Positions 17,887-26,430 of a stretch of 64,000 nt of DNA are shown one piece after another (the first letter of the stretch is position 1; every line of letters starts with the position of its first letter). The DNA is from Bacteroidota bacterium (GTDB lineage Bacteria > Bacteroidota > Bacteroidia > Bacteroidales > Prolixibacteraceae). The notes beneath the pieces were generated by a model. That model was not told where the DNA came from. It worked only from the letters and a program-made list of their open reading frames with translations, and made no database searches. The position numbers were made by a program, and so were the translations under genes. The stretch lies in assembly GCA_030684645.1 (NCBI GenBank), contig JAUXUF010000093.1, positions 18,912-82,911 of the forward strand. Reading direction: 5' to 3'.

Positions 17887-19260
17887 ATGCTACACCTGAA
17901 AAATAATCTTTCTAAATATAGTCTCTGCCTTGTTATATTGATTGTTTGTGTAATAATTTTCAGCGCAAAGCATTGGAGAAAAGACGATAAAGTTATTGCT
18001 ATGGATGTGGTGAGCTACTATGCTTATTTACCGGCAACCTTTATCTTTCACGATATTAAACTTGAAAAAAGGGAAACTTTCGATAAAGGATTATTCTGGC
18101 CGGAACCTTTGCCCGATGGGAATAAAGTTATAAAAACCAGTATGGGAATGTCGATACTCTACTCACCATTTTTCTTTATTTCTCATGGAATAGCTAAACT
18201 TTCAGGAGACAAGGCATATGGTTTTACCCCGATATATAAAGTAGGACTTTTGGCAAGTGCAGTTTTTTATCTTTTTATAGGATTGTTTTTTTTACGTCGA
18301 ACCTTAAAGAATTATTTCTCCGAACAGATAGTCGCTTTAACAATTCTAACTACAGTTCTGGGTACAAATCTGCTTAACTATTCTACTTACGATGCATGTA
18401 TGTCGCATGTATATAATTTTGCACTGATCAATACATTTGTTTGGTATACAATTGATTGGTACAAATCGCCCCGATTATTCAATTTACTTCTCCTTGGTTT
18501 ACTGTCGGGATTAATTACCCTGGTTAGACCTAGTAATATTGTTGTTCTGCTTTTCTTTTTCATTTATGGAATTTCTTCAAAAGAAACCTTAAAACAGAGA
18601 ATTGGAATGATATTTACGAAGTTTCACTGGTTTCTTTTTATGGGACTTGCTTTTGTGATAGTTTGGATTCCTCAGATTATTTACTGGTGGATAATTACTG
18701 GCCATTTTTTAGTGAATTCATATCCTGATGAGCAGTTTTTTTGGGGAAGCCCACATTTTATAGATGGACTTTTCAGCTACCGGAAAGGGTGGTTGGTATA
18801 TACACCGGTAATGATTTTTGCACTTCTGGGGATTCCTTTTTTGTTTAAAAGACTGAAAGAATTTTCATGGGCAATAGCAATATTTATTTCAGTTGCAACT
18901 TACATCATCGTTTCGTGGTGGTGTTGGTGGTACGGTGGCTCTTTCGGCATGAGATCGTATGTGGATTATTATGGGATTCTTGCAATACCAATGGCGCTTT
19001 TCTTTACCATATTATGGGATTACAGGAAATACTCTAAAATACTTGTATTGAACATTGTTTTTTTATCTCTTGCACAAAACTATTTTTTCATGGAAAAGTA
19101 TAGAAGAAGCTCATTGCATTACGATTCAACAACCAAAGCTTCATTCTGGCACTCATTCTGTCATTTAAATCCGCAAAATGGGTACTGGGAATTACTGGAA
19201 AAACCAGATTACCCAAAAGCGCTTGAAGGTATTGATGCTATTGCTCCTGAAAATAAATAA
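17887..19260 (+). CDS. Multi-spanning membrane protein, GT-C glycosyltransferase-like
   Basis: 457 residues with about ten hydrophobic segments. It has the general pattern of GT-C membrane glycosyltransferases (PMT/ArnT-like): an acidic residue pair in the first exterior loop (MDVVSYYAYLPATFIF, near residues 42-57), then many helices and a soluble tail. No family signature is certain. It lies 6 bp after the GT2 gene and is probably its partner: GT2 makes a polyprenyl-phosphate sugar on the cytoplasmic face and this protein transfers it outside. It is convergent with the minus-strand locus, whose last stop is 28 bp away. Confidence 0.65.
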   Translation: MLHLKNNLSKYSLCLVILIVCVIIFSAKHWRKDDKVIAMDVVSYYAYLPATFIFHDIKLEKRETFDKGLFWPEPLPDGNKVIKTSMGMSILYSPFFFISHGIAKLSGDKAYGFTPIYKVGLLASAVFYLFIGLFFLRRTLKNYFSEQIVALTILTTVLGTNLLNYSTYDACMSHVYNFALINTFVWYTIDWYKSPRLFNLLLLGLLSGLITLVRPSNIVVLLFFFIYGISSKETLKQRIGMIFTKFHWFLFMGLAFVIVWIPQIIYWWIITGHFLVNSYPDEQFFWGSPHFIDGLFSYRKGWLVYTPVMIFALLGIPFLFKRLKEFSWAIAIFISVATYIIVSWWCWWYGGSFGMRSYVDYYGILAIPMALFFTILWDYRKYSKILVLNIVFLSLAQNYFFMEKYRRSSLHYDSTTKASFWHSFCHLNPQNGYWELLEKPDYPKALEGIDAIAPENK

Positions 19261-19287
19261 GATTTTCGGACAAATTTTCCATTTGTG

Positions 19288-20715
19288 TTACAACTCGTCG
19301 ATTTTTATAATTGCGTATGGCAATTCCTTGGAAAGATTAAAATACTTATGATTTAAATTGTCAATATTCCATTCCAGCCAGAAATCTGCTCCCAGAAATA
19401 CATTATTGGCATTTTCTGTATATTTGGTTAGAAGGCTTATGTCGTTTGCCGGATAAATGGTTTGAGTGGGAATATTATCAGTTATCGAGCTTAATATTAA
19501 AGTCTCAAAAGAATGCGACCAATAAGTGTAGTGGTGTTTTTGTAATTCACTGCTTTCTACAATAAATTTCCTGTTAGGTAATTTAGCTGTCTTTGCCATG
19601 AGTTCCTGATTAAAGCGTGTCCTTTCGCGAAATACTTTCCCTTGTGCATCGATTCTGTTTAAGCTGACAACAATAATCAGGGTTAAGAACGTTAATTTGA
19701 GCACCCTGTATTGATTATTATTCTCAAGTATTTCTTTCAACAAAGGAATAGATGTCAGCAAGGCAAGTGGCATAAATGCCCTTTCCATTAACATATCCGA
19801 ATCGCCTTTATTATAAGTAAGCAGCGTTACTGTAAGAAAAAAGCCAGAAATACCCAATTGCCAAAAGAGTTTCAAGTACTCTTTTTTGAAGATAAGATGC
19901 AGGATCAGAATAAGTTCAAGAATCACCACCCCAAAATATAAACCAGAAATTCTATCAAAAAAGAATTTTTTACTGTAAGCATCAGGCAGATCAAAAATAA
20001 TCGAAGGTGATTTTAATAACTCTGAAAAAAATTTGCCTTCGTATGAATTTTCGTCTGTGAGCATAACTTTTGTCACTGCCAGGCCAATTGTTAGAATTAA
20101 TAAAGCATATGGCTTAATCGAGCGTAGCTGTTTTTTATCGATGGCGCTATATCCGATAATAAATGTGAGGGGATATAATGCTATTGGATGAGCGAGGAAA
20201 GAAATTATGATGACAAGGGATGCAAGCAGAATCTGAACGTAGGAATAGCGAAAAGATGAATATTGGAGTATTGCAAAAAGCAAAACAGAAAATACCAGGC
20301 TTTGATGAGTTTCAGTTACCGGATAAAAAAATGATTCACTGATGCATAGTATTAATATAAGGACGATTGATAGCCCGGCAGCAGTATTTTTTAATAGCTT
20401 TATGCAGAGCAGGAAAACAATGTAGTAAAGCGCAATAAAAGATACCGAGTAGGTAATGATCAGCAATTTTAAGTTAAATCCCAGTTTCATTGCAAGTAAT
20501 ACCGGAAGTTCCGGGAGAATTGCTCCATATCTGAAAGCTTCAACATTAATCTTTTCGAAATTAACAATTTTAAAAAACTGAAATGCGGAGTCAGCAAACA
20601 GAATACGCTCTTTGTAATAATAGACTGAAGCAATTATCAAAACAAAGAAGGACAAATGCCCCAAAATAATAAATGCCCAATCTTTATTTTTTTTTGAAAA
20701 AATGGAATATTTCAT
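19288..20715 (-). CDS. Multi-spanning membrane protein, possible GT-C glycosyltransferase
   Basis: 475 residues, about ten to eleven hydrophobic segments, with the first helix at residues 14-34. A loop with FRYGAILPELPVLLAMKLGF (about 61-80) follows. The C-terminal 90 residues are hydrophilic and hold several aromatic pairs. I do not recognise a named domain. Position and topology match its neighbours, which suggests a glycosyltransferase or another envelope-glycan function. It is the last gene of the long minus-strand operon. Confidence 0.55.
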   Translation of the reverse strand: MKYSIFSKKNKDWAFIILGHLSFFVLIIASVYYYKERILFADSAFQFFKIVNFEKINVEAFRYGAILPELPVLLAMKLGFNLKLLIITYSVSFIALYYIVFLLCIKLLKNTAAGLSIVLILILCISESFFYPVTETHQSLVFSVLLFAILQYSSFRYSYVQILLASLVIIISFLAHPIALYPLTFIIGYSAIDKKQLRSIKPYALLILTIGLAVTKVMLTDENSYEGKFFSELLKSPSIIFDLPDAYSKKFFFDRISGLYFGVVILELILILHLIFKKEYLKLFWQLGISGFFLTVTLLTYNKGDSDMLMERAFMPLALLTSIPLLKEILENNNQYRVLKLTFLTLIIVVSLNRIDAQGKVFRERTRFNQELMAKTAKLPNRKFIVESSELQKHHYTYWSHSFETLILSSITDNIPTQTIYPANDISLLTKYTENANNVFLGADFWLEWNIDNLNHKYFNLSKELPYAIIKIDEL

Positions 20716-20764
20716 TTCAAGCTTCTAAAAGTATTGTATTTGTTTGGTAATCCGTTCTGATCGT

Positions 20765-22717
20765 TCAGTTTTGTCGTTTAATAATCTGCAAATCATCAAA
20801 ATAAATGGGCGAGACGCCTGCATTCCAAAGATAAATAATTGTAGTCGCCAGTTTTTGATTTTCCTTAAAAGAACATTTTAGCGTAATTTTTTTCCATCCT
20901 TTTTCATCGACAGTTTCAATGCCATCACTCTTTTGGTAAAGATTTTCCTTGTTATCAATTACAACAGAAGCGCTGTTATTTGGTCCCAAATACCAAACAC
21001 TAACTTCAATCTGATCTGTATTTTTTATGTCATTCAATGAAATTCCATGACTGTATGGATCAACTGGTGTTAAGCATATAGATGAATTCTTGCTTCTGAA
21101 ATAATCGTTGCTTAAGTGGCTGATTGTATCGGCCTTTGTCAGGTTAGAGAACTGTACTTGTTTTTTATTTTTATCAATAGTCTCAAAGTTACATGTAAGT
21201 GTATCTGTTCTGTTGTTGTTGTGTATTTGATCGGATGAATGAGCCTCCGTTTTTTTCTTTAACAGAAATACAGGATATTCTTTCCCGATTATTTGCCATT
21301 CAGGACTGTTCAGGTAATTGTTCCGGTGTTTGTCGTTTTCTTCAACCGACATTAAGTAATTATTGTCGAACATTGAAAATACAATGTATTCAGCGTCTCT
21401 GACTGTTGGGAAGAAATAGATAAATTGCCTTTGTGCAAGGTGAGGAGTAATTACATTCGAGGCGCTAACTTTTGCATTTTCAGGTATTTGTTTCAGGAGC
21501 CGGTTTACTTTTTTTACGTCGAAAGGAGCCTCATAAAAGCTCTTGTCATAGAATTTGATTTTTGCTTTGTAAAAAGTCCACGGAACCTGGTGGTTACTGC
21601 TGTCCATTTTATGAATGGTCATTGCGAGCGAACCAATGCAAACCAATCCTGCCAGTGTGTTCTGTAACTTCTTGGTTTTAAATGAACCCAGAACAAGAAA
21701 AACGGAAATAGGCAGAAGTGTTACAATTTCAACAGAATAATAAGTGGCCAGACCCCACCTGAAAAAATCATCATTGAGTACTTTCTGGGCAACAATGGGG
21801 ATAAACCAAATCATATATTTGGGGCGGAACAACAAAACAAAACCACCTGAAATCAAATAAGTTATATAAAATTCGAGTTTTACCTTATCATATTCAGGAT
21901 TACCGAGATGATTTACAAAGAAAAGCTTAATTGTTTCTACCGGATGCAGAAGTGTGAATTTGAGAGCTTCTCCCGGCCCTGAACCCAATGCAGAATAATT
22001 AAAAAGGGAATATTTGACTCCGGGAGTTTCGATACCTGGAATAAATACTTTAAACAGTAGGATGAAATAGATAATTGAAATAGCAATGCCGGCAAGCGAA
22101 TAAATAACTGCCTTCTTTTCTTTCCAATGCGACAGAATCAATACAACAAAAATAAAGATAAACCAAATCGGCATGTTTTCCCTGGAAAGCAAAGAAAGAA
22201 TAAGTATAATGAAAGCGATGAGATATTTTCGTATTTCAAAATAATACAGGAAAACAGGAACAAAACAGGCAGACATTACGGCCAGGTTAACGTCGGTGCC
22301 AAATGCAGAGTATCTCCCAAACAATAAAAAAAAGTAAAGCACAACTCCTGATGTAAGCCATATATTGTCTGTTTTCAGTTTTATCAGCTTATACGAATAC
22401 CAGGCTGCAATGAGGATTAATGAATTTTGAATAATAATCAGGGTATATGTTCCGGTTAACCAGTTGAGCAACCAGTAAACCGGAATAAAATACATGAGCG
22501 TAAATGAAAAATGGTCCTGAAGAAAGTTTCCCCTGAATGTTGGGAGTGGGCTTATTCGGAAATGGGAATAATCCCAAAAAGCAAAATTGTAGTTGGCGTA
22601 ATCGTAGGTAAAAGTTTTAAATAAGTAGTGATTATAAATTCCAATGAATGATATTAGCAATCCAAAAAAAACGAGGATAACAGCGGGAATATGTTTTTTT
22701 TGTATCTGAAATTTCAT
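20765..22717 (-). CDS. DUF2079-like membrane protein with C-terminal beta-sandwich domain
   Basis: 650 residues. Residues 1-370 hold about ten hydrophobic helices, with N-terminal landmarks YDYANYNFAFWDYSHF and FLQDHFSFTLMYFIPVYWL that fit the DUF2079 family of GT-C-like membrane proteins. A soluble stretch (about 370-480) resembles the extracytoplasmic part of such enzymes. The last 140 residues, ending APIYFDD-like in VSPIYFDDLQIIKR, form a carbohydrate-binding-module-like beta-sandwich. The neighbouring protein (22753-24834) ends in a similar domain. The lipid-linked sugar and acceptor are unknown. Confidence 0.65.
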   Translation of the reverse strand: MKFQIQKKHIPAVILVFFGLLISFIGIYNHYLFKTFTYDYANYNFAFWDYSHFRISPLPTFRGNFLQDHFSFTLMYFIPVYWLLNWLTGTYTLIIIQNSLILIAAWYSYKLIKLKTDNIWLTSGVVLYFFLLFGRYSAFGTDVNLAVMSACFVPVFLYYFEIRKYLIAFIILILSLLSRENMPIWFIFIFVVLILSHWKEKKAVIYSLAGIAISIIYFILLFKVFIPGIETPGVKYSLFNYSALGSGPGEALKFTLLHPVETIKLFFVNHLGNPEYDKVKLEFYITYLISGGFVLLFRPKYMIWFIPIVAQKVLNDDFFRWGLATYYSVEIVTLLPISVFLVLGSFKTKKLQNTLAGLVCIGSLAMTIHKMDSSNHQVPWTFYKAKIKFYDKSFYEAPFDVKKVNRLLKQIPENAKVSASNVITPHLAQRQFIYFFPTVRDAEYIVFSMFDNNYLMSVEENDKHRNNYLNSPEWQIIGKEYPVFLLKKKTEAHSSDQIHNNNRTDTLTCNFETIDKNKKQVQFSNLTKADTISHLSNDYFRSKNSSICLTPVDPYSHGISLNDIKNTDQIEVSVWYLGPNNSASVVIDNKENLYQKSDGIETVDEKGWKKITLKCSFKENQKLATTIIYLWNAGVSPIYFDDLQIIKRQN

Positions 22718-22752
22718 GTTAGTTTTTTACTATTTGTTTTTGTTTGATATTC

Positions 22753-24834
22753 TTAAGGATTGCTTAAAGATTGATCTGAAATACGGGAAATTTTTTTGAT
22801 GCTTAAATCGTCAAAATAAGCAGTTCTTCTTCTGGGATTCCACAGATATATTTTAAGGTTTTTCCCCTCCATTTCATTTTTTATATCCACATTAATTCGT
22901 AACAATTCCCATCCGTTCTCATCGTATTTTATAGCTTCGTTCTGGGCCTGATAAAAGGTTTTTGAGTCATCGGCTGTAACTACAAGGTACCCGCTTGATG
23001 TATCCGATTTTCTCCAAACATCAATTTGATATAACTCTCCCGTTTTTGTATTTTTTAAGCTGTAATCCACTGCGAACGGATTTGATTTTTCAAGCTTAAT
23101 TGAATAAGTGCCAGAGCGGGCTTGGTCAGTTGACAACGCGTTTACCGGACCAAATATTTCGGAGCCTGATCCTCCTATGAATAATTTTCCATCGGTACTA
23201 AACTGATCTGCGTTAAAGCTAATTGTGGGGCCTGTTTGTTGTATTTTATCACTGGCTGGTGGCGTATATTTCAGTGTGTCAAGAATGTATATATTCTGTG
23301 CGTTGCCTTTATGAACCATTTTTAAAGGAAATTCGCGCTGCTCCATTTCTGCTATCTGAGATGAGTCGGAGGGCCCGTTCATTAAAAGTATCTTGTTGCC
23401 ATTCATTTCAACAATATCATCAAGGCTTGTCCGTAAGTTCCAGTTTAAATAGGTGTCACTCGATAATTCGTAGAAGTATGTTTTTGGGAACAACTTCTTA
23501 AGATGTGGGTACATTTTCCCTTTCGCAAAATCGGTTCCGAACTTAAGGCCGGTAAAATTATTCAACGAATAAATGTAATAATTGACGTGTGTATATTGTC
23601 CATAATTCTTTTCGACCAATGAATTTGCTGAGTCAATTTCCTCACTGGCTGCTTTGTATTGTTTGTTAGATATTATCATCTTCGAAGGATGGTTCCATGC
23701 CATAAAACCGATAAAGGCTATAACAATAACGGGTAACAAAAATGAATTAAGCGCTTTATATTCAAAAATGTGTTTTATGATATTCAGGATTATATACAAT
23801 GTTATTCCTGTAAGCAAAAGCACGGGTATCAGGTAGTGATTCCCTCCGTAATGTTTTGCAACTAACAGGGTTCCTGCAACAAAAGTCACTAATAATCCGG
23901 CTAGAAATTTCAAATCCTCGCTGACATTATTTCGTTTTCTGAAGTAATAGCCCACACATAAAGTTATTATGCCCATTATCAAAATAATTGTAAATGCGGG
24001 GAAGAAAGAAAGGATGCTTTGAATATTTGGGATATATGTTTTTGTATCAATAATCCCCTTTTCTCCGTTGCCGTAATTACCAGAGTGGCTTATCATGTCG
24101 CGGAACCAAAAAAACATTCTGTCATATTCAGGGATTGCAGGAATGGTGAATAACACAAAAGACGGAACTATTCCCAGTAAATAGAAGATTTTTTTCTTAA
24201 CTGATGGAAGTAAAAATAAAGGTAATATGAATAATGGAAGGAATGTGGCTTTGGTAGCTAATCCTGCCCCTGTAATCAAAGCAAAAAGAATTACATATTT
24301 CCATTGACCTTTTTCTTGTTCGTGATAAAAACAGAATACAAGAATTACATAAATACCGGTTATAAAAAAGAGTAGAGGTTCAGGTGAAAGCTTTGCCCAG
24401 GTTACATCTAAAATATATGTGGAAAGAAATGTGCTAACCTGCAATAATAAGGCGGGCCAAACTGATCTTGTTTTTCTAAAAACTATCCACCCAAGTGAAA
24501 GTAAAAATATTGCGTTTAATACAACAATAACTTTCCTTATGCCTTCAATAAATTCATTCGGGTTTTTTAGTACTTGTTCAACAATTGTTTCGTTATTCGG
24601 ACCAGAAATTAAATGCATTAATCCAATAGTTCCAGCACCAATTTGCATTAAGGTGGTTCCGGGATTATCTATGTGCCCTACACTCTGGCCATCACAAATG
24701 CATAAAGCATTCATGAGATAAATATATTCGGGATCGTTAGGGTAGTTGTTTCTATCGAAATTCAATCCAGCCCATAAAAAAATAAGAGGAAAGATTATTA
24801 CAACATATTTGATAAACGCTGGTTTTCCCTTCAT
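22753..24834 (-). CDS. GT-C-like membrane glycosyltransferase with C-terminal beta-sandwich domain
   Basis: 693 residues. A first helix (about 9-25) is followed by NFDRNNYPNDPEYIYLMNAL, the acidic exterior loop expected for ArnT/PMT-like GT-C enzymes. About ten further helices run to residue 385. A soluble region comes next, then a C-terminal domain of about 145 residues. That domain contains ISFNADQFSTDGKLFIGG, a SGTYSIKLEKSNPF block, LYQIDVWRKSD and a final TAYFDDLSIKK, the strand pattern of CBM4/9-like sandwiches. The similar tail on the next gene implies a shared accessory function such as binding the glycan acceptor. Confidence 0.68.
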   Translation of the reverse strand: MKGKPAFIKYVVIIFPLIFLWAGLNFDRNNYPNDPEYIYLMNALCICDGQSVGHIDNPGTTLMQIGAGTIGLMHLISGPNNETIVEQVLKNPNEFIEGIRKVIVVLNAIFLLSLGWIVFRKTRSVWPALLLQVSTFLSTYILDVTWAKLSPEPLLFFITGIYVILVFCFYHEQEKGQWKYVILFALITGAGLATKATFLPLFILPLFLLPSVKKKIFYLLGIVPSFVLFTIPAIPEYDRMFFWFRDMISHSGNYGNGEKGIIDTKTYIPNIQSILSFFPAFTIILIMGIITLCVGYYFRKRNNVSEDLKFLAGLLVTFVAGTLLVAKHYGGNHYLIPVLLLTGITLYIILNIIKHIFEYKALNSFLLPVIVIAFIGFMAWNHPSKMIISNKQYKAASEEIDSANSLVEKNYGQYTHVNYYIYSLNNFTGLKFGTDFAKGKMYPHLKKLFPKTYFYELSSDTYLNWNLRTSLDDIVEMNGNKILLMNGPSDSSQIAEMEQREFPLKMVHKGNAQNIYILDTLKYTPPASDKIQQTGPTISFNADQFSTDGKLFIGGSGSEIFGPVNALSTDQARSGTYSIKLEKSNPFAVDYSLKNTKTGELYQIDVWRKSDTSSGYLVVTADDSKTFYQAQNEAIKYDENGWELLRINVDIKNEMEGKNLKIYLWNPRRRTAYFDDLSIKKISRISDQSLSNP

Positions 24835-24879
24835 CCTGGTTTTTATTTGGAGAACTTTACCTCAATTAATAACGAGTGA

Positions 24880-25629
24880 TTATTCTTGTTTGGCAAAGTA
24901 ACTATATTTTGCCAACCCCCACTTTTGCAACCGAAACTGTAGTGACGTTTTCAGCACTCCCATCCCGTAAACCGAACTGTTCTTAATATTAATGCTCGAG
25001 GCATCGTCGAAATATTTGGTTGGACAAGTGATTTCAGCGATTTCGTAGCCTGCATACCAGATCTGGGCAAGCATCTGGTTGTCGAATACAAAATTGTCAG
25101 AATTGACATTGTAGTTCACTTTCTCCAACACTTCGCGCGAAAAGGCCCGGTAGCCGGTGTGATATTCCGAAAGTTTGGCATTCATCATGATATTCTGAAA
25201 CATGGTGAGCAGGCGGTTGGCTACATATTTATACCAGGGCATGCCACCGGCTAATGCACCTTTGCCTAAAATGCGCGAACCCAAAACAACCTGGTACAAA
25301 TCGTTAGCGATCAGGTGGGTCATTGATGGAATCAACTTTGGTGTGTATTGGTAGTCGGGATGAAGCATAATCACAATGTCAGCGCCCAATTCAAGAGCTT
25401 TATTGTAACACGATTTCTGGTTCCCACCATATCCTTTGTTTTCCTGATGCTTAACAATGTGCTTGATTCCTAACCTTTGAGCTTCTTTAATGGTTTCATC
25501 TTTACTTTTATCGTCAACCAAAATGACTTCATCGACAATGGTGAAGTCTATCTCCTGGTAGGTAATTTCAAGCGTTTTCGCTGCGTTGTAAGCCGGTAAT
25601 ACCACTACAACCTTTTTACCGTTTATCAT
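24880..25629 (-). CDS. GT2 family glycosyltransferase, polyprenyl-phosphate sugar synthase-like
   Basis: 249 residues, GT-A fold. VVVVLPAYNAAKTLEITYQE opens it, followed by VDEVILVDDKSKDETI and ENKGYGGNQKSCYNKALELG. The metal-binding motif is shifted to IVIMLHPDYQYTPKLIP, with D-x-Q in place of DxD. The C-terminal YHTGYRAFSREVLEKV is typical of Bacteroidetes DPM1-like enzymes. It lies between a DUF1080 gene and three GT-C-like genes and plausibly supplies lipid-linked sugar to them. Confidence 0.87.
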   Translation of the reverse strand: MINGKKVVVVLPAYNAAKTLEITYQEIDFTIVDEVILVDDKSKDETIKEAQRLGIKHIVKHQENKGYGGNQKSCYNKALELGADIVIMLHPDYQYTPKLIPSMTHLIANDLYQVVLGSRILGKGALAGGMPWYKYVANRLLTMFQNIMMNAKLSEYHTGYRAFSREVLEKVNYNVNSDNFVFDNQMLAQIWYAGYEIAEITCPTKYFDDASSINIKNSSVYGMGVLKTSLQFRLQKWGLAKYSYFAKQE

Positions 25630-25652
25630 TTATATTTTATTTTATCAGTCTA

Positions 25653-26408
25653 TTACAGTTCGCGAATCCAAATATTCCGGTAACTAACCGGATTGCCGTG
25701 ATCCTGAAGAATGATTGGTCCGTTTCCGTGAGGTTTTTCAAAATACTCCGGAATGCCTATGTATTCGGTTGGTCCACGTAAAGCCACATGATTTTGAACC
25801 AGGACCCCATTGTGCAAAACAGTCACAGTTGGAGGGGTAAAGTATGTGCCATTTGGATTAAAACGCGGGGCAGTATAAATAACATCGTAAACCTGCCACA
25901 CACCGGGAGCTTTGCAAGCATTGACCAATGGAGGATATTGTTTGTAAAAACTGCCGGCCTGACCATTGCGGTATGTTCGGTTATTGAAGTTGTCCAATAC
26001 CTGCAATTCATAAAGTCCCTGGAGGAAAATACCACTATTTCCACGACCCTGACTTTCGCCAACTACTTCCGAAGGAGAGCGCCATTCGATATGAAGTTGA
26101 AAATCATTAAATGAACGTTTGGTCTTAATAACTCCGGATCCTTTCACAACCGTCGCTGAACCGTCGGCTACTTTCCAGCCGGGCTCAGTTCCAGCTTCAT
26201 TTGTCCATTCAGTACTCAAGTTTACCCCATCAAACAAGATAATGGCATCTGATGGCGCATCCATTGGTGTTTCTCCCGGAGTGACCACACTTACTTCCGG
26301 ATCCCAGATTTCGGTCATTTCAGGTTTCATCGGAAAATCGGTTCTGCCTTGGGCAAAAACTGCAGTAATTGCAAGAAAGCCTGCAATTGATATGAAAATA
26401 CGTTTCAT
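25653..26408 (-). CDS. DUF1080 (3-keto-disaccharide hydrolase-like) exported protein
   Basis: 251 residues from ATG 26408 (MKRIFISIAGFLAITAVFAQ), a clear signal peptide. DUF1080 landmarks are IILFDGVNLSTEW, GVIKTKRSFNDFQLHIEWR, GRGNSGIFLQGLYELQVLD and a final ILQDHGNPVSYRNIWIREL. The family has a concanavalin-like fold and includes periplasmic 3-keto-glycoside hydrolases. Its place inside a nucleotide-sugar and glycosyltransferase operon is odd for a degradative enzyme. It lies 22 bp after the phosphohexomutase gene. Confidence 0.88.
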   Translation of the reverse strand: MKRIFISIAGFLAITAVFAQGRTDFPMKPEMTEIWDPEVSVVTPGETPMDAPSDAIILFDGVNLSTEWTNEAGTEPGWKVADGSATVVKGSGVIKTKRSFNDFQLHIEWRSPSEVVGESQGRGNSGIFLQGLYELQVLDNFNNRTYRNGQAGSFYKQYPPLVNACKAPGVWQVYDVIYTAPRFNPNGTYFTPPTVTVLHNGVLVQNHVALRGPTEYIGIPEYFEKPHGNGPIILQDHGNPVSYRNIWIREL

Positions 26409-26430
26409 TTTTTGTTTTGTTTTTATTAGT

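Noticed and set aside
24880..25629. Treating the D-x-Q motif (HPDYQYTP) of this GT2 as a lost catalytic site
   Set aside because: This variant is common in the Bacteroidetes branch of DPM1-like enzymes as I know it, and the rest of the fold is intact.
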